DNA of 64,000 nucleotides from Hyphomicrobiales bacterium. GTDB taxonomy: Bacteria; Pseudomonadota; Alphaproteobacteria; Rhizobiales; Beijerinckiaceae. This document shows positions 30,123-39,807 of this stretch, in pieces. Within the stretch, counting starts at the first letter, position 1, and each line of letters opens with the position of its first letter. The notes beneath the pieces are model-generated. The model did not search any database. It was not told the DNA's origin and saw only the letters and a list, made by a program, of their open reading frames with translations. A program made the position numbers and the translations under genes. Where the stretch lies: positions 3,619,001 to 3,683,000 of the forward strand of contig CAKNFJ010000001.1 in assembly GCA_930633495.1 (NCBI GenBank). Direction: 5' to 3'.

Positions 30123-31046
30123 GTGCCCCAGCCATCCGAGGCGTCTTCCGAAGCGGGGCGAGCACGGCTCGCAGCCATCGGCCTGATGGGTCTCGCCGTT
30201 CTGTTGTTCTCGCTGCTCGATACGAGCGCGAAATGGCTCGGCCAGTCGATGAACCCGCTGCAGGTGGTGTTCGCCCGTTATGCCGGCAGCATGATGATGG
30301 TGTTCGCCCTGATCAATCCGTGGACGCATCCCGGCGTGCTGCGGACCAAGCGGCCCTGGTTGCAATGGGGCCGCTCGCTGCTCCTGCTCGGCTCGACCGC
30401 GCTCAACTTCATCGCGCTGCGCTATCTTCAGCTTGCCGAGACGATCTCGATCATGTTCGCCGGGCCGCTTCTGGTGGCGCTGCTTTCCGGGCCGCTGCTC
30501 GGTGAGTGGCCGGGGCCGCGCCGGCTCGTGGCGATCGGGGTTGGCTTCCTCGGCGTGCTGGTGGTGACGCGGCCGGGAAGCGGCGGCATGCATCCGGCCG
30601 CGCTGCTGAGCGTGCTCGGCTGCTTCTGTTTCGCCTTCTATTCGCTGTCGACCCGCGTGCTTTCAGGCCATGATTCGTCGGAAACCACGATGACCTATTC
30701 GGGGTTCGCAGGGACGCTCGCCACCGTTCCGCTGCTGCCCTGGATCTGGGAGACGCCGCAGACGCTGTTGCCCTGGGGCCTGATGTTCGCCGTCGGCGCG
30801 CTCGGCGGTTTCGGCCACTGGCTGCTGATCCTGGCGCACCGGCTCGCGCCTGCGACCGTGCTGGCGCCCTTCATCTACTCTCAGATCGTCTGGATGGTGC
30901 TGCTCGGCTGGCTGGTCTTCGACCAGTTGCCGGATTTCTGGACCTTCGTCGGGGCTGGCATCGTCATCGCGTCGGGGCTCTACCTGCTCTATCGCGAGCG
31001 GGTGCGGCATGTGCCGAAGGACGCGGCCTCGGCCCGGCTGGATTGA
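30123..31046 (+). CDS. EamA/DMT-family transporter
   Basis: A 307-aa membrane protein with about ten helices and two EamA repeats. The first repeat runs from GLMGLAVLLFSLLDTSAKWL and the second begins around ALLSVLGCFCFAFYSLSTRVL. Relatives export metabolites or take up S-adenosylmethionine. The GTG start at 30123 has a weak ribosome site. An ATG at 30186 would cut into the first helix, so the longer form is preferred. The substrate cannot be named. Confidence 0.87.
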   Translation: MPQPSEASSEAGRARLAAIGLMGLAVLLFSLLDTSAKWLGQSMNPLQVVFARYAGSMMMVFALINPWTHPGVLRTKRPWLQWGRSLLLLGSTALNFIALRYLQLAETISIMFAGPLLVALLSGPLLGEWPGPRRLVAIGVGFLGVLVVTRPGSGGMHPAALLSVLGCFCFAFYSLSTRVLSGHDSSETTMTYSGFAGTLATVPLLPWIWETPQTLLPWGLMFAVGALGGFGHWLLILAHRLAPATVLAPFIYSQIVWMVLLGWLVFDQLPDFWTFVGAGIVIASGLYLLYRERVRHVPKDAASARLD

Positions 31047-31056
31047 GGCCGGAAAG

Positions 31057-31222
31057 GGCGCGGGGAACCCCTCTCCTGTAAGGAGAGGGGCAGGGGTGAG
31101 GTGTAGGCCCTGGGACCAGCGATGTGTCGGTCTCACCGACGCAGCGACCACCTCACAGCAAATGCGGTTGGCGGCCATCGCCTCACCCTGCCCTCTCCCT
31201 ATGGGAGAGGGTTCCCCGCGCC
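31057..31222. repeat. Dispersed CTCTCC / GGTGAGG inverted repeat, copy 1
   Basis: Arms GGCGCGGGGAACCC and GGGTTCCCCGCGCC enclose CTCTCCTGTAAGGAGAG and an opposed CTCTCCCTATGGGAGAG hairpin, with GGTGAGGTGTAGGCC-like sequence. The same unit recurs at 50109-50270 and 56866-57024. It lies between the convergent eamA and kup genes. Confidence 0.85.
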
Positions 31223-31235
31223 TTTCTTTCTGGAG

Positions 31236-31258
31236 ATGCTCGGGTCAAGCCCGAGCAT
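31236..31258. repeat. Short ATGCTCGGG palindrome
   Basis: ATGCTCGGG and CCCGAGCAT pair perfectly around TCAAG. It is a member of the CGGGTCAAGCCCG intergenic repeat type and lies just downstream of the kup stop on the opposite strand side. Confidence 0.6.
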
Positions 31259-31287
31259 GACGCTTCTCTTCGGAGACGGCTTAATCC

Positions 31288-33252
31288 TCAGACCGTGACC
31301 TGCGTGCCGACCTCGACGACGCGGCCGGTCGGGATCTGGAAGAAGTTCGTCGCGTCGGTCGCGCTCTTGGTGAGGCCGATGAAGAGATTGTCCTGCCAGA
31401 TCGGCATGCCCGACTGCGGCGAGGGCTTGATCGAGCGGCGCGACAGGAAGAACGAGGTCGACATGATGTCGAACTTGAAGCCCTGCTTGCGCAGCATGGC
31501 CAGCCCCTTGGGCACGTTCGGGCTCTCCATGTAGCCATAGACCATGTCGACGCGCCAGAAGTCGTCGGTGATGCGGGCGAGACGGACGCGCTCCTCCTCC
31601 GGCACGCGCGGCGTGTCGGCCGAGCGGACGGTCAGGATGACGTTGCGCTCGTGCAGGACCTTGTTGTGCTTGAGGTTATGCAGCAGCGAGGCCGGCGCCG
31701 TTTCCGGGTCGCTGGTCAGGAAGACGGCCATGCCCTTGACGCGGGCCGGGGGGCTCTTCGACAGCATGGTGACGAGCTCGAGCAGCGGCACGTCGGTCTT
31801 GCGGGTCTTGTCGAACAGGATCTTGGTGCCGCGCATCCAGGTCCACATCACCAGCGTCAGGCCCATGGCGAGCAGCACCGGGACATAGCCGCCATGGAAC
31901 AGCTTCAGCATGTTGGCCGAGAAGAAGGACACGTCGACCAGGAGGAACGGCAGGATGAGCGCGGCGGTCGCCGGCAGGCTCCAGCCCCAATGGCGGCGGA
32001 TAACGATGGCGGCCAGCATCGAGGAAACCACCATCGTGCCGAAGACCGAGATGCCGTAGGCGTGCGACAGGCTCGACGAGGTGCGGAACGACCAGACCAG
32101 GATCAGAACGACGACCAGCAGCAGCAGGTTGACGCGCGGCACATAGATCTGGCCGGAGGTCTGCTCGGAGGTGTGGCGGATCTCCATGCGCGGCAGCAGG
32201 CCGAGCTGGATCGCCTGGCGGGTCAGCGAGAAGGCGCCGGTGATGACCGACTGGCTGGCGATGATGGTCGCGACCGTCGCCATGACAACGAAGGGCAGCA
32301 GCAGCCCCTGTGGCGCCAGACGGTAGAACGGGTTGTCGATGGCGCTCGGGTCGGAGAGGATCAGCGCGCCCTGGCCGAGATAGTTAAGCCAGAGTGCCGG
32401 GAAGACGACGTAGAGCCAGGCGCCGCGGATGGGGCCGCGGCCGAAATGGCCCATATCGGCATAGAGCGCCTCGGCACCCGTCACCGCCAGGCAGACCGAA
32501 CCGAGCACGGCCAGCGCGACGCCGGCGTGATCGCGGAAGAACAGCAGCGCGTACCAGGGATTGATCGAGCGGAACACGCTGAGATCGTCGGCGATGTGAT
32601 AGATGCCGAGGCCCGCCAGCGTCAGGAACCAGAGCAGCATGATCGGGCCGAAGAAGGTCGCGACGCGGTGGGTGCCGTGGCTCTGCATGACGAAGAGGCC
32701 GATCAGGATCACCGAGGCGATCCAGAGGATGTAGTCGTTGAGCGCAGGGGTGATCAGCTTGACGCCCTCGATCGCGGACAGGACCGAGATCGCCGGGGTG
32801 ATGACGGTGTCGCCGTAGAACAGGCCGGCGCCGATCATGCCGAGCAGCAGGGCGACATGGCTGCGGGCCCGGCCGAGGCTGCGCTGGGCCAGCGCGACGA
32901 GAGTGAGGATGCCGCCTTCGCCGTTGTTGTCGGCGCGCATCAGCAGCACGACATATTTCAGCGTCACCACGACGACGAGCGACCAGAGGATCAGCGAGAG
33001 GACGCCGATGACGACGGAAGCCGGCACCGCCGCCTTGGCGTCGCCGCCGGTCGCGGCAAGGATGGTCTCGCGCAGCGCGTAGAGCGGGCTGGTGCCGATA
33101 TCGCCGTAGACGACGCCGAGCGCGCCCAGCGCCAGCGCCCCGTAGCCCATCTTGCCGTGCCCGTTGCCACCGTTCTCGGTAGGACCGGCATCGATGCCAA
33201 AGCGGGAATCCTCCGGCCGGACGGTCGCAGGATTCGGGTTCTCATGCCCCAT
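31288..33252 (-). CDS. kup: Low-affinity potassium transporter Kup
   Basis: A 654-aa KUP/HAK potassium:proton symporter. The first helix carries [20 protein letters not shown], the family hallmark. Motifs [18 protein letters not shown] and [12 protein letters not shown], and a hydrophobic core of about 12 helices, follow to around residue 460. A cytosolic C-terminal domain ends with VGTQVTV. Length is normal. It stands alone, divergent from nothing close, with ispG upstream on the same strand. Confidence 0.95.
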   Translation of the reverse strand: MGHENPNPATVRPEDSRFGIDAGPTENGGNGHGKMGYGALALGALGVVYGDIGTSPLYALRETILAATGGDAKAAVPASVVIGVLSLILWSLVVVVTLKYVVLLMRADNNGEGGILTLVALAQRSLGRARSHVALLLGMIGAGLFYGDTVITPAISVLSAIEGVKLITPALNDYILWIASVILIGLFVMQSHGTHRVATFFGPIMLLWFLTLAGLGIYHIADDLSVFRSINPWYALLFFRDHAGVALAVLGSVCLAVTGAEALYADMGHFGRGPIRGAWLYVVFPALWLNYLGQGALILSDPSAIDNPFYRLAPQGLLLPFVVMATVATIIASQSVITGAFSLTRQAIQLGLLPRMEIRHTSEQTSGQIYVPRVNLLLLVVVLILVWSFRTSSSLSHAYGISVFGTMVVSSMLAAIVIRRHWGWSLPATAALILPFLLVDVSFFSANMLKLFHGGYVPVLLAMGLTLVMWTWMRGTKILFDKTRKTDVPLLELVTMLSKSPPARVKGMAVFLTSDPETAPASLLHNLKHNKVLHERNVILTVRSADTPRVPEEERVRLARITDDFWRVDMVYGYMESPNVPKGLAMLRKQGFKFDIMSTSFFLSRRSIKPSPQSGMPIWQDNLFIGLTKSATDATNFFQIPTGRVVEVGTQVTV

Positions 33253-33330
33253 CAGGGATCTCCGCGCATGCTGCGGTGCAGCGAAAGGCCGGGGCCTCTA
33301 GCACGTTGCGGACGGCGCGCAAAGGAGGCT

Positions 33331-34605
33331 TCAACCGGCAGCGCCGAGACCGACGCCGAAGCGCCGCTCGACATAGGTCGCGACCATGGTCTTGAATTCG
33401 GCGGCGATGCCGGTGCCGCGCAGGGTCGCGACCTTCTTCCCATCGACGAAGACCGGGGCGGTCGGCGCCTCGCCCGTACCCGGCAGCGAGATGCCGATAT
33501 CGGCATGCTTGGACTCACCCGGGCCGTTGACGATGCAGCCCATCACCGCGACGTTGAGATTCTCGACCCCGGGATAGCGCGTCTTCCATTCCGGCATGGA
33601 GGTGGAGATCCAGCTCTGGATGTCCCGTGCCAGCTCCTGGAACACGGTCGAGGTCGTGCGGCCGCAGCCGGGGCAGGCGGCGACAAGCGGCACGAAGGCG
33701 CGAAAGCCCATGGTCTGGAGCAGCTCCTGCGCCGCCTTGACCTCGAGCGTGCGGTCGCCGCCGGGCTCGGGCGTCAGCGAGAAGCGGATGGTGTCGCCGA
33801 TGCCTTCCTGCAACAGGATGCCGAGCGCGGCCGAGGAGGCGACGATGCCCTTCGAGCCCATGCCGGCCTCGGTCAGGCCGAGATGGATGGCGTAGTTCGA
33901 GCGGCTCGCCAGCATGCGGTAGACCGTGATCAGATCCTGCACGCCGGAGACCTTGGCCGACAGGATGATGAATTCGCGGGCAAGCCCGAGCTCTTCGGCA
34001 CGCCCGGCCGAGAGCAGAGCCGACTGGACCATCGCCTCGCGCATGATGGCGCGCGCATCGAGCGGGCGGGGCGCGCGGGCGTTCTCGTCCATCAGAACGG
34101 TCAGCAGTTCCTGGTCGAGCGAGCCCCAATTGGCGCCGATGCGCACCGGCTTGCCGTGCCGGATCGCCATCTCGACGATCTGGGCGAACTGCTTGTCCTT
34201 CTTGTCCTTGAAGCCGACATTGCCCGGATTGATCCGGTATTTCGCCAGGGCCTCGGCGCAGGCCGGATGGTCGGCCAGCAGCTTGTGCCCGATATAGTGG
34301 AAGTCTCCGACGAGCGGCACGTCGACGCCGATGCGATCGAGCCTTTCGCGGATCTTCGGCACGGCGGCCGCGGCCTCGTCACGGTCGACGGTGATGCGCA
34401 CCAGCTCCGAGCCCTGGCGGGCGAGGGCTGCGACCTGAGCCACCGTGGCGGCGACATCGGCCGTGTCGGTGTTGGTCATCGACTGGACGACGATCGGTGC
34501 GCCGCCACCGACGGTGACGTGGCCGACCTTGACCGGGACGGTGAGCTGGCGGGCGAGAGGACCGGCGTGCTCGGGCGTCAGGGATGAGAAGGCGCGCTCG
34601 TTCAT
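33331..34605 (-). CDS. ispG: 4-hydroxy-3-methylbut-2-enyl diphosphate synthase IspG
   Basis: Iron-sulfur enzyme of the methylerythritol phosphate route to isoprenoids. The 424-aa product has a TIM-barrel part with [31 protein letters not shown] and [12 protein letters not shown]-terminal domain carries the 4Fe-4S cysteines in ACPGCGRT and [10 protein letters not shown]. It lies 39 bases from the zur stop, on the same strand, which suggests cotranscription behind zur. Confidence 0.96.
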   Translation of the reverse strand: MNERAFSSLTPEHAGPLARQLTVPVKVGHVTVGGGAPIVVQSMTNTDTADVAATVAQVAALARQGSELVRITVDRDEAAAAVPKIRERLDRIGVDVPLVGDFHYIGHKLLADHPACAEALAKYRINPGNVGFKDKKDKQFAQIVEMAIRHGKPVRIGANWGSLDQELLTVLMDENARAPRPLDARAIMREAMVQSALLSAGRAEELGLAREFIILSAKVSGVQDLITVYRMLASRSNYAIHLGLTEAGMGSKGIVASSAALGILLQEGIGDTIRFSLTPEPGGDRTLEVKAAQELLQTMGFRAFVPLVAACPGCGRTTSTVFQELARDIQSWISTSMPEWKTRYPGVENLNVAVMGCIVNGPGESKHADIGISLPGTGEAPTAPVFVDGKKVATLRGTGIAAEFKTMVATYVERRFGVGLGAAG

Positions 34606-34644
34606 GCGGGCTGCTCTAGAGGTTGTCGGGGGCCATGGAAAGGC

Positions 34645-35187
34645 TCATGGCGAGGCGGCGTTCCGGCAATGCTCGCAGCGGCCGACAATCTCGACCATCT
34701 GGTGGGAGGGCGAGAATTGCCGGGTTTCGGCGATCGCCGCCACCGCCTTCTTCATCGCGGGCGAGGAATCCTCGTCGACGCCGCCGCAGGCCTCGCAGAT
34801 CAGGAAGGCGACGACCTCGTTCGCGCCGTGGCCGTGCAGGCAGGCGATATAGGCATTCTTCGACGACAGGCGATGGGCGAATCCCTGCTCCACGAGGAAA
34901 TCCAGCGCGCGATAGATCGAAATCGGCGCAAGGCGCCGCCCGCCGGCCGGCGAGATGCGGTCCGCGAGATCATAAGCGCCGACGGGCCGGTGATCGGCAT
35001 GGAGTGCCTCCAGCGCCTGTCGGCGGATCGGAGTCAGGCGCAGGCCGCGCTCGCGGCAGATGCGCTCCGCGCGGGCCAGCGCCTCGGCAGCATGGCGGCG
35101 ATGGTCCTCGGCGTGGCGGCAGTTCTCGCCATGTGTGTGGTGCACATGGTCGTCATGCATATGCGCGTCTGACTGCATTTTCGTCAT
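34645..35187 (-). CDS. zur: Fur-family regulator, probably zinc uptake regulator Zur
   Basis: A 180-aa Fur-superfamily repressor. A His/Asp-rich leader (HMHDDHVHHTHGENCRHAED) precedes the winged helix (RGLRLTPIRRQALEALHADHRPVGAYDLADRI). Structural zinc cysteines lie in CEACGG and CEHC. The His-rich leader and zinc ligands favour Zur over Fur. ATG 35187 is used; in-frame ATGs at 35178 and 35160 are possible. No znu genes are nearby, so Zur is inferred from sequence style. Confidence 0.78.
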   Translation of the reverse strand: MTKMQSDAHMHDDHVHHTHGENCRHAEDHRRHAAEALARAERICRERGLRLTPIRRQALEALHADHRPVGAYDLADRISPAGGRRLAPISIYRALDFLVEQGFAHRLSSKNAYIACLHGHGANEVVAFLICEACGGVDEDSSPAMKKAVAAIAETRQFSPSHQMVEIVGRCEHCRNAASP

Positions 35188-35301
35188 GTTGCGTTGCGAA
35201 GGGTCATCAGGCAACGTGCGGAACATCTGTCGTTGCGGCATTGCCTCGTTCGGACCCGAACCTAAGCATTTTTTCCCCGATTGTCAGGAGCCTTGACGCT
35301 C

Positions 35302-36087
35302 ATGTTCCTCAAAGACCGTACCGCCGCCATTACCGGCTCGACCTCCGGCATCGGCCTCGCCTATGCCCGCGCGCTTGCGGCCGAGGGCGCCAACCTCGTC
35401 ATCAATGGCATCATGCCGCCGGCCGATGCCGAGGCGCTGCGCACCGATCTAGAGAAGGAATTCGGCGTCAAGGTGGTGTTTTCCGCCGCGGACATGACCA
35501 AGCCCGCCGAGATCGCCGGCTTCATCGCCGAGGGCGAGAAGGTTTTCGGCGCCATCGATATCCTGATCAACAATGCGGGCATCCAGTATGTCTCGCCGAT
35601 CGATGAATTTCCGCTGGAGAAGTGGGACCAGATCATCGCGATCAACCTGTCCTCGGCCTTCCACACGATCCGCGCCGCCCTGCCGAAGATGAAGGAGAAG
35701 GGCTGGGGCCGCATCATCAACACGGCCTCGGCGCATGCCTTCGTCGCCTCGCCGTTCAAATCGGCCTATGTCGCGGCCAAGCATGGCATCGCCGGCCTGA
35801 CCAAGACGGTGGCGCTGGAAGTCGCGACCAAGGGCATCACCGTCAACGCCATCGCCCCCGGTTATGTCTGGACGCCGCTGGTCGAGAAGCAGATCCCCGA
35901 CACGATGAAGGCGCGCAACATGACCAAGGAGCAGGTCATGAACGACGTGCTGCTCGCCGCCCAGCCGACCAAGGAGTTCGTCACGGTCGAGCAGGTCGCG
36001 GCGCTCGCTGTCTTCCTCTGCACCGACAGCGCCAAGTCGATCACCGGCACGACGCTGCCCATGGATGGCGGCTGGACCGCGGCGTGA
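35302..36087 (+). CDS. bdhA: D-3-hydroxybutyrate dehydrogenase
   Basis: Classical short-chain dehydrogenase that oxidises D-3-hydroxybutyrate to acetoacetate with NAD, downstream of polyhydroxybutyrate breakdown. The 261-aa product has the cofactor loop GSTSGIGLAYARAL, NNAGIQYV, a catalytic Ser in TASAHAFVASPFK and YVAAKHG (Tyr-x3-Lys). The gate LLAAQPTKEFVTVEQ is typical of BDH. ATG 35302 has AGGAG 11 bases upstream. It overlaps the patatin gene by 4 bases. Confidence 0.93.
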   Translation: MFLKDRTAAITGSTSGIGLAYARALAAEGANLVINGIMPPADAEALRTDLEKEFGVKVVFSAADMTKPAEIAGFIAEGEKVFGAIDILINNAGIQYVSPIDEFPLEKWDQIIAINLSSAFHTIRAALPKMKEKGWGRIINTASAHAFVASPFKSAYVAAKHGIAGLTKTVALEVATKGITVNAIAPGYVWTPLVEKQIPDTMKARNMTKEQVMNDVLLAAQPTKEFVTVEQVAALAVFLCTDSAKSITGTTLPMDGGWTAA

Positions 36088-37154
36088 GCGGGCGTCCGTC
36101 CCGCAAGGTCGAGCCGGTCAAGGGGCTGGCGGGGCCGAAGGCGGAGAAGACCATTTCGCTCGCCCTGCAGGGTGGAGGCGCGCATGGCGCCTTCACCTGG
36201 GGTGTGCTTGACGTCATCCTCGAGGACGGGCGGCTCGGGATCGAGGCTCTCACCGGCACGAGCGCGGGCGCGATGAATGCGGTCGTTCTGGCGGAAGGCT
36301 GGATCGACGGCGGCGCCGACGGCGCGCGCGCCAAGCTGGAGACCTTCTGGCGGGCGATCAGCGTCGACGGCAAATATGGCGGCTCCGAGCGCTCGATGCT
36401 CGACACGATGCTCGGCGCATGGGGGCACAATGGCACCCCGCCCGGCCTGCTCTTCCTGGAGATGTTCTCCAAGGTGGCGAGCCCCTACGACGTCAACCCG
36501 CTGAACATCAACCCGCTGCGCGGCGTGATCGCCGACCTGATCGATTTCGACAAGGTGCGGACGCATGATGCGGTCAAGCTCTTCATCGCCGCCACCAATG
36601 TGCGGACGGGCAAGATCGCCGTGTTCGAGGGCGACCAGCTGACGCCCGACCATGTGATGGCCTCGGCCTGCCTGCCGATGGTCTTCCAGGCGGTGGAGAT
36701 CGGCGGCGAGGCGTATTGGGACGGCGGCTATATGGGCAACCCCGCCCTGTTCCCGCTGTTCTACAAGGCGCATTGCGACGACATCCTGCTGGTGCAGATC
36801 AACCCGATCCAGCGCAGGGAGCTGCCGACCAAGGCGCGCGAGATCCAGGATCGCCTGAACGAGATCACCTTCAACGCCTCGACGCTGCGCGAGCTGCGTG
36901 CCATCGACTTCGTCAACCGGCTCGTGGATGCCGGCAAGCTGCCGCGCGACGAATACAAGCGCGTGCTGATGCACAGGATCGATGGCGGGCCGCCTTTGGC
37001 GGAACTGACGTCCTCGTCGCGGATGAATGCCGAATGGTCGTTTCTTCTCAGGTTGCGCGACATGGGGCGCGCGGCGGCCAAGCGCTGGCTGAAGCGCAAT
37101 TACGACGCGATCGGCAAGGCGGGAACGCTGGACCTCAGGGAAGCGATCGGCTGA
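36084..37154 (+). CDS. Patatin-like phospholipase family protein
   Basis: A 356-aa lipid hydrolase-fold protein. It shows the oxyanion loop LQGGGAHGAFTWGVL, the nucleophile motif GTSAG and the second catalytic Asp in WDGGYMGN, so the Ser-Asp dyad is intact. There is no signal peptide. GTG 36084 overlaps the bdhA stop (GTGA), giving translational coupling. Context with a hydroxybutyrate dehydrogenase suggests a role in lipid or PHB turnover, but that is inference. Confidence 0.87.
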   Translation: MSGRPSRKVEPVKGLAGPKAEKTISLALQGGGAHGAFTWGVLDVILEDGRLGIEALTGTSAGAMNAVVLAEGWIDGGADGARAKLETFWRAISVDGKYGGSERSMLDTMLGAWGHNGTPPGLLFLEMFSKVASPYDVNPLNINPLRGVIADLIDFDKVRTHDAVKLFIAATNVRTGKIAVFEGDQLTPDHVMASACLPMVFQAVEIGGEAYWDGGYMGNPALFPLFYKAHCDDILLVQINPIQRRELPTKAREIQDRLNEITFNASTLRELRAIDFVNRLVDAGKLPRDEYKRVLMHRIDGGPPLAELTSSSRMNAEWSFLLRLRDMGRAAAKRWLKRNYDAIGKAGTLDLREAIG

Positions 37155-37313
37155 GCGCCTGCCTGGCCGGGCTTGACGCGCAGGCCAGCCTGATGACGCC
37201 GGCATCCTTCACGTTCCGGCGTGGCAGTTGTTCCGGCAGTGCTCTTGCGCGGGGTCGCGGCGCAATGCCATTCAGCGCATCCGAAGCCTTTTCCAAGAAG
37301 ACGGGGATTTTCC

Positions 37314-37733
37314 ATGAGCAGCAAGCTGATCGTCACCGCCGGGCCGTTCAAGTTCGACGCGAAGCTCGAACTCGAGGCCGCGCCGAAGACCTGCGCCGCC
37401 TTCCTGCGGCACCTGCCCTTCATCAGCAAGATCGTGCATGTGCGCTGGAGCGGCGAGGGCGTCTGGATGCCGCTCGGCGACCTCGATTTCGGCGTCGGCT
37501 ACGAGAACAACACCGCCTATCCGGCTCCCGGCCAGATCATCCTCTATCCGGGCGGCGTCAGCGAGACCGAAATCCTGCTCGCCTATGGCGGCGTGCAGTT
37601 CGCCAGCAAGGCCGGCGTCCTCTCGGGCAATCACTTCCTGACGCTCACCTCGGGCCTCGAGAATCTGTATCCGCTCGGCCGCAAGACCCTGTGGGAAGGC
37701 GCGCAGGACATCCGCTTCGATCTGGTTGGCTGA
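37314..37733 (+). CDS. DUF3830 family protein
   Basis: A 139-aa cytoplasmic protein of the cyclophilin-like DUF3830 family. The opening KLIVTAGPFKFDAKLELEAAPKTCAAFLRHLPF and the glycine-rich PAPGQIILYPGG are typical. Function is unknown. ATG 37314 is chosen because the upstream reading is Arg/Pro-rich and unconserved. A strong terminator follows 58 bases after the stop. Confidence 0.8.
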   Translation: MSSKLIVTAGPFKFDAKLELEAAPKTCAAFLRHLPFISKIVHVRWSGEGVWMPLGDLDFGVGYENNTAYPAPGQIILYPGGVSETEILLAYGGVQFASKAGVLSGNHFLTLTSGLENLYPLGRKTLWEGAQDIRFDLVG

Positions 37734-37791
37734 CCGATCAGCGATTGGTACCCGCCGCGGCACAGTGCCGGCAGGCTCCAGGCGTGAACAG

Positions 37792-37820
37792 GGCGGGGCG
37801 CATCGCGCCCCGCCTTTTTT
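37792..37820 (+). terminator. Rho-independent terminator after the DUF3830 gene
   Basis: GGCGGGGCGC (37792-37801) pairs perfectly with GCGCCCCGCC (37805-37814) around ATC, followed by TTTTTT. It lies between the convergent DUF3830 gene and the Kef-type antiporter. The T run touches the antiporter stop codon. Confidence 0.95.
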
Positions 37821-39676
37821 CATGCCGCGGCCGGGGGATCGACCGGCGGGTCTTCCGCCGGCTTGGCCGCAGGAGGCTTTGCGGCAGGAAGCTCGGCGGC
37901 GCCTTCGGGTTTCGCCGTGTCGGGCGAGGCATCCGGCCCGGCGGTGCCCTTGAGATTCTGGCAGAGGCCCAGCATGGCGCGGGCGATCTCTGCCTCCCCC
38001 ATGATCGTCAGCGTCGCACCGCATTTGGTGAGATGGGCCACTTCGGCGTCGGAATGGGCTCGGGCCACGATCGTCAGCGTCGGATTGTCGGCGCGCGCCT
38101 GCTCGCAGACCTGACCGGCCTCGAAGCTGCCGGGAATGGCGACGAAGAGGCGGACGGCGCGCGCCACCCCGGCGGCGGACAGGACCTCGGGATCGGCCGC
38201 ATTGCCGACGAGCAGCTCCGCGCCGTCGCGCCTTGCCGTCTCGACGGCGTTCGGGTTGTCCTCGATCACCAGCAGCTTCGAGCCCTGTGCCAGCAATCCG
38301 GCGCCGAGCAGGCTGCCGACGCGCCCATAGCCGACCACGACGATATGGTTGTTGAGCTGGGTCGGCGTGATGTCGCGCTCCGGTGGCGCTTCCGGTTTCG
38401 GTTCGGGCTCCGGTTCCCGCGCGGGCTCGGCCGTTGCGTCTGGGGCCGGCGCCGGCTTGGCGGCGGCGGGGGCTTCGGAGGTCAGGCGTTCCGCGAGCGC
38501 GAACATCACCGGGTTGAACAGGATCGAGAGGATCGCGCCGGCGAGGATGAGGTCGCGGCCCTGGGCCGGCAGGATGCCGAGGGAGGCTCCGAGGCCGGCC
38601 AGGATGAAGGAGAACTCGCCGATCTGGGCGAGGGACGCCGAGATGGTGAGCGCGACCGAATTCGACCTGCCAAAGGCGCGTACGATCATCCAGGCGGCCA
38701 CTGACTTGCCGATCAGGATGATGGCGAGCGTCGCGATCAACGAACCCGGCGCGCGCAGGAGGATGCCGGGGTCGAAGAGCATGCCGACGGAGACGAAGAA
38801 CAGCACGGCGAAGGCGTCGCGCAATGGCAGCGTCTCCTCGGCCGCGCGCTGCGAAAGCGGGGACTCCGACAGGATCATGCCGGCGAAGAAGGCGCCGAGC
38901 GCGAAGGAGACGCCGAAGAGGGTCGCGGCCGAATAGGCGACGCCCAATGCCACCGCGAGCACGGCGAGGCGGAAGAGTTCGCGCGAGCCGGTATGCGCGA
39001 CCCAGTGCAGCACCCAGGGAATGACGCGCCGGCCGATGACCAGCATGAAGGCGAGGAAGCCGATCAGCTTGGCGAAGGTCAGGCCGAGGACGCCCCAGAC
39101 GCCGAGATCGAAGCGCGTCGCCAGAGGTCCGGCTCCGCTTGCCGGCGCGCCGCCGAGGATTTCCGCCAGCACCGGCAGCAGCACCAGCGCCAGCACCATG
39201 GCGATGTCTTCGACGATCAGCCAGCCGACGGCGATGCGGCCGCGTTCGGTCTGGACCATCCGGCGTTCCTGCAGCGCGCGCAGCAGCACGACCGTCGAGG
39301 CGGTGGAGAGGGCAAGGCCGAAGACGGCGCCCGAGAACCAGTTCCAGCCGAGCAGCGTTCCCAGACCGAGGCCAAGAAGCGTGGCGATGGCGATCTGGAC
39401 CACGGCACCCGGCACGGCGATCGCCTTCACCGAGAGCAGGTCCTTGAGCGAGAAATGCAGGCCGACGCCGAACATCAGGAGGATGACGCCGATCTCGGCG
39501 AGCTCATTCGCCAGGTTCTGGTCGGCGACGAAGCCGGGCGTGAACGGGCCGACCGCGACGCCGGCGAGCAGATAGCCGACGAGAGGAGAAATCCGCAGCC
39601 TCTGGGCGAGGGCCCCGAAGACGAAGGCAAGGCCAAGGCCCGCGACGATGATGGCGATCAGCGGGCCGTGATGCAT
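37820..39676 (-). CDS. Kef-type cation:proton antiporter with TrkA-N domain
   Basis: A 618-aa CPA2 antiporter resembling YbaL/KefB. Around 12 helices (residues 5-390) include FTPGFVADQNLANELAEIGVILLMFGVGLHFSL. An Ala/Pro/Glu-rich linker follows (about 405-440). The cytosolic TrkA-N domain then has VVVGYGRVGSLLGAGL, VIEDNPNAVET and NAADPEVLSAAG, which bind a dinucleotide. A Pro/Ala-rich tail ends it. It probably exports potassium. A perfect 10-bp inverted repeat lies just upstream. Confidence 0.9.
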   Translation of the reverse strand: MHHGPLIAIIVAGLGLAFVFGALAQRLRISPLVGYLLAGVAVGPFTPGFVADQNLANELAEIGVILLMFGVGLHFSLKDLLSVKAIAVPGAVVQIAIATLLGLGLGTLLGWNWFSGAVFGLALSTASTVVLLRALQERRMVQTERGRIAVGWLIVEDIAMVLALVLLPVLAEILGGAPASGAGPLATRFDLGVWGVLGLTFAKLIGFLAFMLVIGRRVIPWVLHWVAHTGSRELFRLAVLAVALGVAYSAATLFGVSFALGAFFAGMILSESPLSQRAAEETLPLRDAFAVLFFVSVGMLFDPGILLRAPGSLIATLAIILIGKSVAAWMIVRAFGRSNSVALTISASLAQIGEFSFILAGLGASLGILPAQGRDLILAGAILSILFNPVMFALAERLTSEAPAAAKPAPAPDATAEPAREPEPEPKPEAPPERDITPTQLNNHIVVVGYGRVGSLLGAGLLAQGSKLLVIEDNPNAVETARRDGAELLVGNAADPEVLSAAGVARAVRLFVAIPGSFEAGQVCEQARADNPTLTIVARAHSDAEVAHLTKCGATLTIMGEAEIARAMLGLCQNLKGTAGPDASPDTAKPEGAAELPAAKPPAAKPAEDPPVDPPAAA

Positions 39677-39688
39677 GGGTCTCCCGAA

Positions 39689-39729
39689 TCCGAAACGTCA
39701 AGAAATCGAAGCTGTTGGAACGTTTCGGA
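39689..39729. promoter_or_regulatory. Inverted repeat upstream of the antiporter gene
   Basis: TCCGAAACGT (39689-39698) and ACGTTTCGGA (39720-39729) match exactly over 10 bases with a 21-base spacer. They lie 13 bases upstream of the antiporter start, in its leader. This may be an operator or a leader hairpin. I see no T run. Confidence 0.4.
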
Positions 39730-39807
39730 GCATGGGGATCGAGCCCGGTGATTTCAACCGAAGGACGTACGACTTTTTGGACTCGTGCCGCTGATTTTTT
39801 GGCCGCT

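Noticed and set aside
31057..31222. CRISPR-like repeats in the 31, 50 and 56.9 kb gaps
   Set aside because: Units are single inverted pairs far apart, with no regular spacer-repeat array and no cas genes.
31651..34587. 978-codon open frame on the plus strand opposite kup and ispG
   Set aside because: Shadow reading with repetitive Arg/Asp/His content. The minus strand encodes complete Kup and IspG.
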